This document shows positions 12,091 through 22,784 of a stretch of DNA of 64,000 bases, in pieces. A model generated the notes under the pieces. The model saw only the letters and a list, made by a program, of their open reading frames with translations. It was not told the DNA's origin and searched no databases. Each line of letters begins with the position of its first letter. Position 1 is the first letter of the stretch. Source of the DNA: Orthonyx spaldingii (lineage: Eukaryota; Chordata; Aves; Passeriformes; Orthonychidae); contig VZTJ01003246.1 in assembly GCA_013397795.1 (NCBI GenBank), forward strand, positions 1,527,783 to 1,591,782, read 5' to 3'. A program made the position numbers and the translations under genes.

Positions 12091-14233
12091 GGTTAAGACC
12101 ATGTATAAAGAGAGGACAGGTTCATAAAGAGACTGAACAAGACAGTAAATATAGCAGGACTGACACTAGAAAGAGATATCAGTAAATTAGCTGAATAGAG
12201 AGGCAACAGAGGTCAGGGACCCATGAGAGAATTGAGATTTTTCTTACTAGTTCTGGACATGTTTCTCACCACCTATTTTCAATGTTTAAGTTCTGGGAAT
12301 AAAACTTAGAATAAGGATACGCAAATTACAATTTGCTGTCATTGTTACCAGTTTCCTTAGGGATTCTGAACAAGACCATCATCTGTAGGCCTCAGCTCAT
12401 ATTCTGTAAATCAGAAACTTTTACATAGCACTTCTCACCAGCAGCATCATAAGATATTGTAAGAAGCGTAGTAAGTATTCCAGAAAGTGTAACTAAATTC
12501 AGCAATACCAGCAAAGACATCCAAAATAATTTGGGAGTTTATCAAATAACAAGTTTGCATAGTTATTTAGTCAGAATATGATACTATCCTCCCCACACAT
12601 GAACTGTGATGGTTTTCTTTTGGTAAAAATAGTTCAAAACAAGTTCTGTAATTCTTCTACTCATTACAAAAAAAATAGCCAGTCCCCATCAGCAGACTGT
12701 GTCTGATTCCTTACTACATCCCATTTGCGATATTTTAAATAAAATTCTGGGGGATTTATGCCCATTAAAATCACCAGTTTTTTGTGGGGTTTTGTTTCAC
12801 CCTTTTTTCCCAGAATGGCACCCTGGAGCCAACAGTGCCTGAGAGGTACAGCAACCACTCACTTTTTAACGCTATTCAACGCATGATTGAAATAATCAGC
12901 TGTGTATGAGAAATACACATAAAAGACAAAGGAAAGTGAATGACTGAAAAAAGGAAAATAGTAAAAACAGATATAGAGGTCATGCCAGAAAAAGAAGCAA
13001 GGATTAGTCAGGAAAGAATCCGTACAGATTGGGGAATTAGAATAAGTGAAGAAGAATTGATGTGTACTAGTGAGAACAAGCAGAGATGAAACAATCATAA
13101 GGAAAGGGGGTTTGTGTGTACAGACCTAACACAGTCCCATGTTTTAATCCACTTGATCCCAGACAGGACCTCAATGTATTTGGACAATAATATTTCTGTG
13201 TCCATCATTCTGATATTTGAACAGTTAGAGAAAAGTCAAGTTCAAACACTCTTGACTCAGCAGAAAATTGGGCCTACTATGACGAATCTTCTAACATATT
13301 TATATTTCATTAAAACATGATGTCTATTTAGCAGGTAGACTAGGCGTTGAGTGGAAAGCTAGAAATACAATTCAGTGAAGCACTGTCATTATGCTGGGTA
13401 TTTACTTGTTTTTAAGCTTAGTCCTAGGGGTCATTACACACCTTTACTTTGCTATGAATTTATGCTTAACTCCTTCAATTAGTATTAAGACTTTTCATAC
13501 GTCAGTCTATTAGCCCAGAATTTTCATGTGCATTTTATACTTAAGAGTATGACTTTTCTTTTTTCTCTTTTGGGAGGGCAGGGGAGTAGAGAGGTGGGGC
13601 AATGTAGGGTGTTGGGGCAAGATAATGTACCTATACAAAGTTTCCAGGGCCTATATGTTTGATATTCACAAGTAGAGTAGTTGTCAAGTGTGGACCATTA
13701 CCTCTTCTTAAGATCAAAGCAGTATTCTGTAAAACACATGATGAAGTTCTTTCGATGAAACATGTATTCATCAGTGTAAGGCCAGTGCTGCAATATCCAG
13801 ATCATGAATTTCTGGTCACAAAGGATGACATAATTTATCCTTCACAAGCACCAATTATAAATAATTACATATATACATGTTAATAGTACAGTTCCTATTC
13901 ACTTTAACTCATTAATCCAAACTAGAGAGGGAGATCCTGAAGAAGCAGCAAAAATATCAACCATTGAACTACTTACTACTAGGCAACTTCTTCCCCCTCA
14001 TAACTGACAAATTGTATTTTTAGTAAAAGTAAGAGATCTGTGTAATATTTGTATCTAATTTAAGCATAATCTCTGGGTGTCATCAATTTGGAAAAAGTAG
14101 AGCATTGCAAACTGTCAGTTTGAAGAACTCTGTGTCATATTTACACACTGGTATGTGCATCTTCTATTTTCACTATTTCCATAGTTAGCTTATAGATTTA
14201 TTTATTAGTGTACCATATTAAAACTGGACTGAA

Positions 14234-14246
14234 CCAGTAGGGGGAG
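14234..14246 (+). promoter_or_regulatory. possible CTCF-binding core
   Basis: The word ccagtagggggag fits the CTCF core consensus CCASYAGRKGGC except at the last position. A single 13-bp match is expected by chance at an appreciable rate, so only binding data or conservation would make it real. Confidence 0.2.
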
Positions 14247-16729
14247 CTTTAAGACCCATGAGCCAAAATTGTGTTTTTGTGCAGCCACTAAAGACTTAAT
14301 ATGCCTGAGGGCTTCAATGTTAAACATATCGCTCTGCTCAATGAATAGTGGAGCAGAGATTTCTATAAATGTGAGTTTGTTTCCAAAGCACTTGTAGGGT
14401 GCCTATAATCACCTTGTCCTTTGTAACATTGATTTTTAATATATATGACGAGGCCAGGATATTTTATAACCTAAACAAAAAGCTCCTGGAAGCAAATAGC
14501 ACAAAGTACTGAAAGTGTATGGTTTATATATCCAGAAATAGAAAATCATTTGTTTAAATAAACTCAAGCTGAGCAGAGTAATTGATGGCTTCTTTACCCC
14601 CTGAAGTGCCATGAAATGAGTGTGCCCTTATATAGTAATTAAAATGTGCCAACAACAATTTTATTGTCTCCAATGGAATTGTCAAGCATTGTTCCAAAAA
14701 CAAACCAGAGGCAAAGCTGCTAAACATGGTATTATCTGCCATTGTGTGTTGGCTTTTATTAAGAAAAGAGCAACTGTCACATCGTACATATGCCTCTATT
14801 AATAGTGAGGATCTTGAGAATCTCTGTTCCTTTCTTATACCTTAGGTAAAAGGTAGCTTGTTTCTTTTTCTTAAATAAAAAAAACTGTTCTGCTATATTA
14901 TTCTTCTTTAAACCTACAAGATGCACAAGAGACATCATCTTTGTATTCTGTGGATAATGTTTTATTTATTAAAAATGAAAATTATAACCTAAATTTAAAT
15001 AAGTATTCTGGTTCAGTCTTGTTTTGAAAAGAAAGGCTTAGGTTCAAGAGTTAGGGAAAAAAATGTGTTAGATCACTTAGGTGATAATTACCTTTCTTTT
15101 TTACTTCCTATGAAATATCAATCATATTTTAATTAGATATCTGGATTGAAAAATCATTATGTTCTTTAAAAAGAGGTTCTATTTCCCTGCGTTGTTGCCA
15201 CACTAAATTGTTTTGTTTATATTAAATTTGTACCACAATACCAACAGTCCAATTACAGTTATGTACTGCTGAGGATTTTTGTCACATTTGCTAACCTTAA
15301 GCCTACTGCAGTCCATTGGAACATTCATTCTTGCTTGTGATATGAGTGACCTATGTCACCGTGTTGTAGCTAAACATGGATTAGTACTAAAAAGGTATAC
15401 TGAAACCTTTGTTACTCCACTTTCACCTGACATATCCTTAGAGTTCTGGGAACTCAGCAATAAAGTCATGAGAAACCACTTGGAGCCAAAATCTGAAATC
15501 TATTTTGAGAGTCTGTTAAGTAACTCAAGACACACACTGAAAACAGAACTGAAGCATGACAGTCTAAAAAATTAAGATTTTTCTAATCAAAACCCTATTG
15601 ATTTGACACAGCAGAGAGAAGGATGATTTTATCTTAATGTAGTTTAATTATTTTGCAGCCTCATTAACTTTTTATAATTATATATATCCAAGCATAATTC
15701 AGCCAGCGTGAGCCAAACTTGTCTTAATAAACATCCTCTCAGGAAAGCTAAGTTCACAAATAATTTGCCATTATGCCACCCTGCCACAATCCTGCCTCAC
15801 TGAGGCTGAAGACAGGGAATGGGAGGCTGCCCTCTTAAATGCACATGCCAAAATTCTTGGCTTCTCTTATTCTTTATTCCCATTTCATTTTACACACAAA
15901 ATTCTTCTAAAGTATTTAGTAGATGTTCATAAAGTTGAAAAAATGTGAAAGTGTATTCGTATCTGGTCTCTCAGTCCCACATTTGTGTCACTTGTGGGGG
16001 AAGAAAGAAACTTACCCCATTACTCTATGCCATTTTGTATCTAAAATAGCTTGTTCTAATCAGGAATGAGGAATTGAAAAGGAATAATTTTGAAAGCAAG
16101 CCTAATTCAGCAACAGAATATAAGTCTTTTTCACCTTTTAGAAGAACAGAACAAATATACAAAGCAGCAGCAACTCTGTTATCACAGTTACCTTTCCCAT
16201 CTCTGCCTAAACTGATGTATTACAGCCTCCATATGACACTTAGAAAAAAAATGGTAAAGAGCTAAATTAAACTGTGACAATTGTCATTTTACTAAATGGC
16301 TTTCTGAGATCTGAGATTTTTCACCTTCCCTTTGTCCTTTCTGTAAGACTGCTTGCTGCAACACCAAGTCTCAGCTCTTGTAAGCAACATTAACATGGCT
16401 AGAGTCAGCTTGCCCAGTACACACTATAGCCTTAGCCCTAGGGTAGCAAAAAACATCCCTTTGCCTCTTTTCTGCAATATATCTCAATGCAAGCTGCTAT
16501 TATATTTCAATTTAATTTTTAATTTCATTTCTAACTGTTACCCTTACCAGTTTTCTGAAGTTTTCAAAAATAACTGGAAAGCAAAACTTTCTTAGTGCTA
16601 TCCTTTCTTTTTTCACATTACTTTTTCTCTTTGCTAATTTTCTCTCTTTGTCTACACTCTGTTTATTTCAAAAGTGTCAGCATTAGTTATCCATGAGTTC
16701 TTTTTACTGTTTACTATTTCTGTACTGAG

Positions 16730-17673
16730 CTTAGGTGGTGGGTGGTGGGGAGGAGGCTGCAGGTCAGCCTCTGAGGAGAGGCCAGGGATTGCCCTGTGCT
16801 GGACACAGCTGGTTCCAGCCACTTTCAGCCAGCTCCAGCAAACCCACTGCAGGGTGCAGCTGAGCCCCTCAGCTGAGCTGGTGGCACCTCTGTGAAAATG
16901 TGTTTAACAAAAACAAAATAACAAAAAAATGCCAGAACCAGGTGGAAGAGAAAGAAGGTGATGCAGGAGAGGCAACATCTCAATCAGAGAAAAAGGAGGG
17001 GGAGGAGGTGCTCCAGGTGCTTGAGCAGGTATTCCTCCAAAAGTCCTTGAAGAAGACGGTGGTAAAGAAGTTTCTGCTTCTGAGTCCAAGGAGGACTATG
17101 CTGGAGCAGATATTCGTGCTCTGGAGGGTCCCACACTGGAACAGGTACATGTGCCCTGAAGGAAGCTGCAGCCCATGGAGAGCTCACATGCTCTTGCATG
17201 CACTGGAACCTGTGGAGGACGTGTGCTAAAGCAGTCTGTTTCTGATGGACTATGGAAAAAATCACACTGGAGCAGTTCTTGAAGGACTTTATCCCATGGG
17301 AGGGACCTGGCAGTGCAGCAGGTGAAGAGTGTGAGAAGAATGAGCAGCAGCAGCAAAAATTAATTTTTATGAACTGGCTACAAATCAAATTCCCCATCCC
17401 CCTGCATGACTTGAGAGGAAGGAGGTAGAAGACACAGGACCGAAGCGCAGTCTGGGAAGGAGGCAGAGAGGGGGAAATATGTTTTAGTTTTTGTCTTTTG
17501 CTTCTCACCAACCAAGTCTGATTTTAATTGGCAATAAATTAGACCAATCTCCCCATAGTTTATTCTTTAGCTTGACTCACAATCTTTTCTATCTCCTTTC
17601 TCCCCCGTTCAGCTGAGGAAAAGGAGAGACAACTGGGTGGTTACTGGCAGCCTGCCAAGGTCAGCCCACTACA
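16730..17673 (+). mobile_element. ERVL-type LTR, plus strand
   Basis: The sequence follows a familiar bird ERVL-type LTR. It has a GC-richer start with gccagctccagc, then internal units built on ctggagcag and cccatgggaggga. It then has gaagagtgtgaga near 17325, an AATAAA polyadenylation signal at 17533-17538 inside ggcaataaatta, ttcagctgagga near 17610, and an end resembling gtcaacccaccaca at 17660-17673. The 5' boundary is uncertain and may be truncated. No ERV coding region follows, so this is a solo or fragmentary LTR. Several short ORFs in both strands (16900-17511) lie entirely inside it and are not genes. Assignment is from memory of the family, not alignment. Confidence 0.8.
17533..17538 (+). 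terminator. LTR polyadenylation signal AATAAA
   Basis: A canonical hexamer sits about 135 bp before the LTR 3' end, where this LTR family keeps its signal. Whether it still works is unknown. Confidence 0.5.
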
Positions 17674-19180
17674 TACACTGTTGTGATTCTGTATCCAAAA
17701 GTGAAGAGGGGGAAAAAGTATTTAAGAGCCTGACATTATTACATCCATTCTGTGTCTTGAAGAGGCTGCTATTACAATACACATTGCTCCTGTTTCCAGG
17801 AGCACAGGTGTAAGCAAGAACTAGCACCACTGACAGAACATTGTTTATGCTGTCCCTGTGCTTTTCTCATTTTGTATTTGTTTTCAAAATTTTCTTATGT
17901 GTTGACTTTCAGGAAAATCTGGTCAGACTTCTTCCAAAAACAAGTGCGACTGGTATCACACACCTATTTCTTTGTTTGTTTTCTTGTTTTTAATTTAAGC
18001 AATCCTTGCATGGCTTAAAATCTGTCATTACCACAAAAGATAAAGAATTTGCTGATTTTGAAAAAGTATTTGAAGCATTTAGAACACTGGAAAATGTGAA
18101 TTTTTGATACGTACATGGTTTATAAATAACTCTTTTTGCTGCCTTCTTTCTTAAAAGAAACAGTTTCCTGAACATCTGATTGAATTTGTTTAACAAAACC
18201 TGAAAAGGGAAAAATTGAAAGAAACATTAAAATCTTTTATTATTTTGCTGAGCGTAACTCACAGTCACTAGAAATAAAGTAATTCTAAAAAAATACACTA
18301 GAAAGAAGGGTCAAATCCAGAACAGAGCAGGGAAAACAACAATCCTTGATTGTATGCATTATGAATAAACTGTAGCCAAAGCTACAGTTAAAGGCATCTA
18401 GCAGATATGTGCTTTAGTGAAAATTAATTTCTCTAAGACACAGTAAAATGGAGTTCGCATCTTTATATGCTGGAATATAGCACTTTCACGTTTGTTCCTA
18501 AAACTAATATAGTTAATGTAGTGCCATGCCAACTCTGACCAACTGTGCTGCACCTGGTGCTGGAGTTAGCACCGTCTGCACTGGCTTAAATATCATTGTA
18601 TTGCTCTACACTGCACTTTTTTTTTTCTTTGCTAGGGAAGTTAAACTACTTCCAGAACAAAGCCAGCAGAAAATAAAGTTATGTGTGCATACAAATGTGC
18701 AGGTCAGCTATCTGATTGAGAAAATAATAGCAAAGAAATTAAAATTTATCTTCTTGGAGACAGTAACTGTAAAAATGCATGAAAAAAATCCATCTTTTGA
18801 GCCAGTTTGCCTTCCATTATAGTGTAGGGTTGAGTCTAGAAGTGCATATAGATTCATTTACACTCTAGCTCAACCCTGATTCAGAAAATCACATGAATAA
18901 AATCCTTGAACCAAAGCAAGGAGTCCTGGAATCCTGAGTCTGAAGTTCTCCAGAGTCCTCAGGATGAGTCTGCAGACTACTTGATTTTGGATCAGCATGA
19001 ATGAATTGTCCTAAGGGGCTCATTGATGATTTTACAGAATTGTCAATTTTGAGTAGTTAGAGGTGATTCTGCATTTTTCTTTTTGTTACTCATCTCTTGT
19101 CATGGTCCTTCAGCCTCAGAAAAAACCCTCAAAACTCTGTATCTCAAAAGTCTGGATTGTAAAATGATGACAATAAAAGT

Positions 19181-19183
<3 letters not shown>
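17674..19183. other. anonymous sequence between two inverted LTRs
   Basis: No gene is recognised. It contains a 51-nt hairpin (18826-18877), and the 350 bp before the 38-A tract could be a retrocopied 3' end. No ERV coding sequence was seen between the LTRs. Confidence 0.5.
18826..18877. other. short inverted repeat / hairpin
   Basis: The arm at 18826-18844 pairs with 18861-18877 over 17 base pairs with two single-base bulges, enclosing a 16-nt loop. The stem is shorter than a typical microRNA precursor stem and the flanks do not extend the pairing. Confidence 0.75.

Positions 19184-19221
<38 letters not shown>
19172..19221 (+). repeat. 38-A tract preceded by AATAAA
   Basis: AATAAA at 19172-19177 is followed six bases later by 38 uninterrupted A (19184-19221). 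The arrangement resembles the end of a retroposed polyadenylated transcript. No parent transcript is recognised upstream, and I see no target-site duplication. Confidence 0.6.
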
Positions 19222-19227
<6 letters not shown>

Positions 19228-19275
19228 GGGTCTACAGTATTTAGAAGATTCTATAATGCACTTTTATATTATTAG

Positions 19276-19886
19276 TGTTGAGTTAACCTTGCCCAACTAC
19301 TGGATGCCCATACAGCTGCTCTGTCAGTCCCCTTCCTTAGCAGTCTGGAGAAGAAAATAAGGTAAAAAGCTTGTAGGTTTGTGAAAGATCACTTACCAAT
19401 TATCATCATGGACAAAAGAAACTCAACTTGGGGGAAAGTAGTTTAATTTAGTACAATAAAAATACATTTGGATAGTGAGAAACAGACATTAAAACAATGC
19501 CTTTCCCTCACACCCCTCCTCCTTTATTCCACAATCCAACTTCACTCTTGCATTCCCAATACTACTCCCTCTTCCCCACAAATGGTGCAGGAGAATGAGG
19601 AATAGGAGCTTGCAATCAGTAGATAAAGAGCTCCTATTTGCCACACTATTCTCATGCTTTCTTCTTGCTCCTCTGTGTGATCTTTCCATGGCTGTAGTTC
19701 TTCAAAAACAGCATGGGCTCTCCATGGACCATAATTCCTTCAATCAATATACATCTACTCGCTTGAATCTCCCCACAGTCTGCAGGAAAATACCTACTCA
19801 ACCAGGGCTGCTTCCGAGGGCTGCAGGGGAATCTCTGCCCTGGTGCCTGGAGTGCCTCCTTCCTCCTCTCTTTCTCACTATTCCCT
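19276..19886 (-). mobile_element. ERVL-type LTR fragment, minus strand
   Basis: Read on the minus strand this matches the 3' two-thirds of the same LTR family as the copy at 16730-17673. It has ggaggcactccaggcacc, then attcccctgcag and ccatgctgtttttgaag. It then has gagtgaagttg, cccaagttgag, and an end like ggttaactcaaca at 19276. The 5' part is missing at about 19886, where CR1 sequence begins. The AATAAA of the family is mutated here. ORFs on both strands in this interval are non-coding by-products. Confidence 0.75.
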
Positions 19887-20311
19887 TCCCAACATCCAGT
19901 TCAAGAAAGATGCAGACTGACTGTAGATGTTCTGGAGGAGGGCCAGGGTGATGATAAAATTTTCTTCTCCATGGAGAGAAGGCTCAGGGGAACTTGATCA
20001 TAATATTTTACCACACAAAGGTGACTGCAAAGAGGACAGAGGTTCTCTGTTCACAAGCACCCACATGGAGATAGAACAGGTACAAGCTGGACCAGGAGAG
20101 ATTTCAACTCAAGAAAGAAATTTTTTACAGTGGAAACAATCATTCATTGGAACAACATTGCCAGGGATATGGTGGAGCCCCCATTGCTGGAGGTTTCAAA
20201 GAGAGATTTGGACAGGGTGCTAGATAATCTCATCTAGGCTCTCTTTCCCACAAAAGGTTCAAACAGGTGATCTTTCAAGGTCACTTCTTGGAACATTGTA
20301 TGATGATTGAT
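19887..20311 (+). mobile_element. CR1 LINE 3' end
   Basis: The plus strand starts in the C-terminal ORF2 region (ccagttcaagaaaga, and ctggaggagggccagg near 19931). It passes through the family's conserved end: ttttttacagtgg, cattggaacaaca, gctggaggtttcaa, and gacagggtgctagataatc with stop codons. It closes with gatctttcaaggtcac and a degraded 8-mer tail (attgtatgatgattgat) at about 20295-20311. Internal deletions are evident in 19950-20090. This is a dead 5'-truncated copy. Confidence 0.88.
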
Positions 20312-22693
20312 CTCTATAAAACAAGGGATCACCAGATGGTAGTCAATATATTTCAAAATTTCTCCCTATACCCCTCTAATAATTATGTATTTGGATGGAT
20401 AGTTACCGTTCTTCTGTGGTAGTCATTTAGTTATCCTCACCAGAATCAACTGAAGCTGGTCTGTTACATTTACAATTTCTTGATTCAGAAAACTATAAAT
20501 AAGGTGTTGCATAGATAATTTTATTTTTTTAAATTATTTATTTTATTTTATAGTTAGGGGAATTATAATCGGTGACAACAAATTGATACATAGGCACTGT
20601 TTCTGTAATTTAAGTAGCATTTTTAGCAAATATTTGAAGAAATAACAGTACATTTATCCTCACAGGAAATACTACAGGAATATGGGGAAGATCCCCATTT
20701 CATGGATATTATTAATGAAAAGATAAAATAAGAATTTCACAGTTGCATATGTAGTGAGGCTGGATGAGTTGGTGGAACTATATTTCTCTTAAAAATTTTG
20801 ATGGAGAGTTAATTGGGCAAGCAACCCTACAAAATATGCTAAAAAATCTTTTCCTTAAAAACTTTAAAAATACAATTTTCACCCAAAACTCAAGTTCTGA
20901 TTCAAATACCAGAAGAAAGCTGATGTCATGCTTTTTAAGGTAGTGCTTGAGATGCAGGTTTTAAGAAAGCAGTTACTATACTTGAAAGAGAAAACACTAA
21001 ATTTGTCCTAATCTGTGGCAAAGTGAATATAATTATTTTTATTTATAGTAGAGTTTAATTTTCTGCATTTCCTTGACTGGATTTTTTCCCAAGGTTAGCT
21101 GAAACTGACAGAGTACACCTGCACTTCCAATAATAAAATATAATGTCTTAGTATACAATGTTTCTTAGATTACAATGAACTTGATATTACATGCAAAAGG
21201 TCAGTAACATTCATGAAATACTTTTCTACAGTGGAATTAATATACCCTAACTACAAATTAACACCACAGACTCCAAGAAAAGTTTTGTTTGGAAAATAAT
21301 TTGAATCACACTACTTGAATTTAAACTCTAGATCAAGTGCTATATATCAGTACTTTCACTTAGGATTAGCTGAACTACATGCAGGTCAGAAGAACATTTA
21401 AATATGCTGCTTAAAAGCGGTTTTGGAGCATGTGAGTAGAAAAGTGTGATTTATCTGCATTTATCTGCATTTGATTTACCTGCCATCAGAGGAGAAAAAT
21501 GGAGCCATCCCTACGACACTTCAGTGATAATGACAGGACTCTCTTCTGATGGTCTTCACTTGCTGCATTAGATATGAATCAGTGACAACTCTAAATGAAC
21601 TTTTGTTCTACAGACAGAAACCCTGTTGGCCCATTTATCTTATATGAATCTTTGAGGGTTCATACCACTCTTCATAGTCCATATGCACTAGAAAATGTCT
21701 GCATATAAATCAGTCAATGTTTCTTCATAAAGAACAGAATAACTTTATTTCCAGAAGAAACTCACATTGAAAGACAAAGTATTTTTTTCTTTTTTCTCTC
21801 ACTTAGTATGAGGCAAGACAGCTGAATTTAGTCTGGAGTCTATAAAACCTCTCTATAGTAAGAAAGGAAAATTCCATTATTCATGGTTGAACTACTGATT
21901 AAAAACCTGTGCATGAATGCTGTTTGTTTTTTTGTGATGCTACAGATTTTTTCAACCAAGCACAATGATGGAAATAAGGGACAAGCATTACATTCTCCTT
22001 CCTCAGGTACAAATAGCCTAGTTCATACTATAGATATGTCTGAATATTGCTAATATCTGACATCATGTACAGTCATGTATGAAAATACATTTTTATTATT
22101 TTGTTAGTAAAGTATATTAAAGCAGATGCAGAGGTGTCTCAGTGTATAGACCACAATTATTATCCTCATGAACCTTTAATCCTAACTGTCAATGTAATGT
22201 CAATAAACAACATGGATATTTTAAAAATAAAGATTTGCTATCCATAATAAATTGATAACCCTACATATAAATTGACAATTGAGCTGTTTTTCTTTTGTGG
22301 CACAAGGGAAGTTTGTTTTATTGCCTACAGGAAATAGAGAGTGAAAATGAAGGATATGAGTGCAAAAATGTTGAAGAATATCCATATTATGGTAAAAAGT
22401 ATAAAGAGCTTTTATAGACAAAAAAGCAGTAGTCAGTGAGACAGTCAGAATTCCTTTCTTAATGCAAATGGCAAAGGTTGCAGAAACCTGGTAAAAATTC
22501 AAGGGACTGGAAAGTTACTGTTCCTTCCATGGTCATATATGCATATATTTTCTGCCATGTAGAAGTGTCCCCAGCAGCATTTAAGTCACAGAAATGGATA
22601 TCCTGCTCTGACTGAAATGTAGCCTGTTTGGCTACAAATATCTGTTGGAGACAAGTGAAAAGAAGCAGAGTTGTGCGTAGTCCTGGGAAGATC
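20312..22693. other. anonymous AT-rich sequence
   Basis: Nothing gene-like is seen. A 10-bp tandem duplication (atttatctgc twice) lies at 21449-21468. Confidence 0.55.
21449..21468. repeat. 10-bp tandem duplication
   Basis: Two exact copies of atttatctgc lie end to end. Confidence 0.9.
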
Positions 22694-22784
22694 CACGAGA
22701 AATACTTTTCTCTAAGTGAAAGGGTGGTGACGTGAGTGAGTAGCTGTGTGGTGTTTAGTCACCAGCTAGGGTCAAACCATGGCA
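22694..22784 (+). mobile_element. ERVL-type LTR 3' terminal fragment
   Basis: The word series cacgag, gtgagtgagtagctgtgtgg, gtgtttag and ctagggtcaaaccatggca corresponds to the last ~90 bp of the LTR family whose better copy is at 61232-61563, ending near ggttaaaccacgaca. Nothing upstream could be assigned to the same LTR. Confidence 0.65.

Larger units (their letters stand above)
7006..16729. other. anonymous AT-rich sequence, nearly 10 kb
   Basis: I recognise no gene or mobile element. It contains a TTTG microsatellite (8737-8763), a T tract (12076-12090), a CTCF-like site (14234-14246), and a stretch at about 14540-14770 with homeodomain- and SOX-like words. The longest plus-strand ORF (98 codons, 15279-15575) has no recognisable domain and no flanking splice pattern I trust. 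Confidence 0.55.

Noticed and set aside
15279..15575. 98-codon plus-strand ORF
   Set aside because: There is no recognised domain, no convincing splice signals and AT-rich codons. An ORF of this length is expected occasionally by chance in 64 kb read in six frames.
16900..17511. ORFs of up to 175 codons on both strands
   Set aside because: They are wholly inside an ERVL-type LTR, which is non-coding.
19489..20223. ORFs of 66-118 codons
   Set aside because: They run through the minus-strand LTR and the CR1 3' end and follow no family reading frame.
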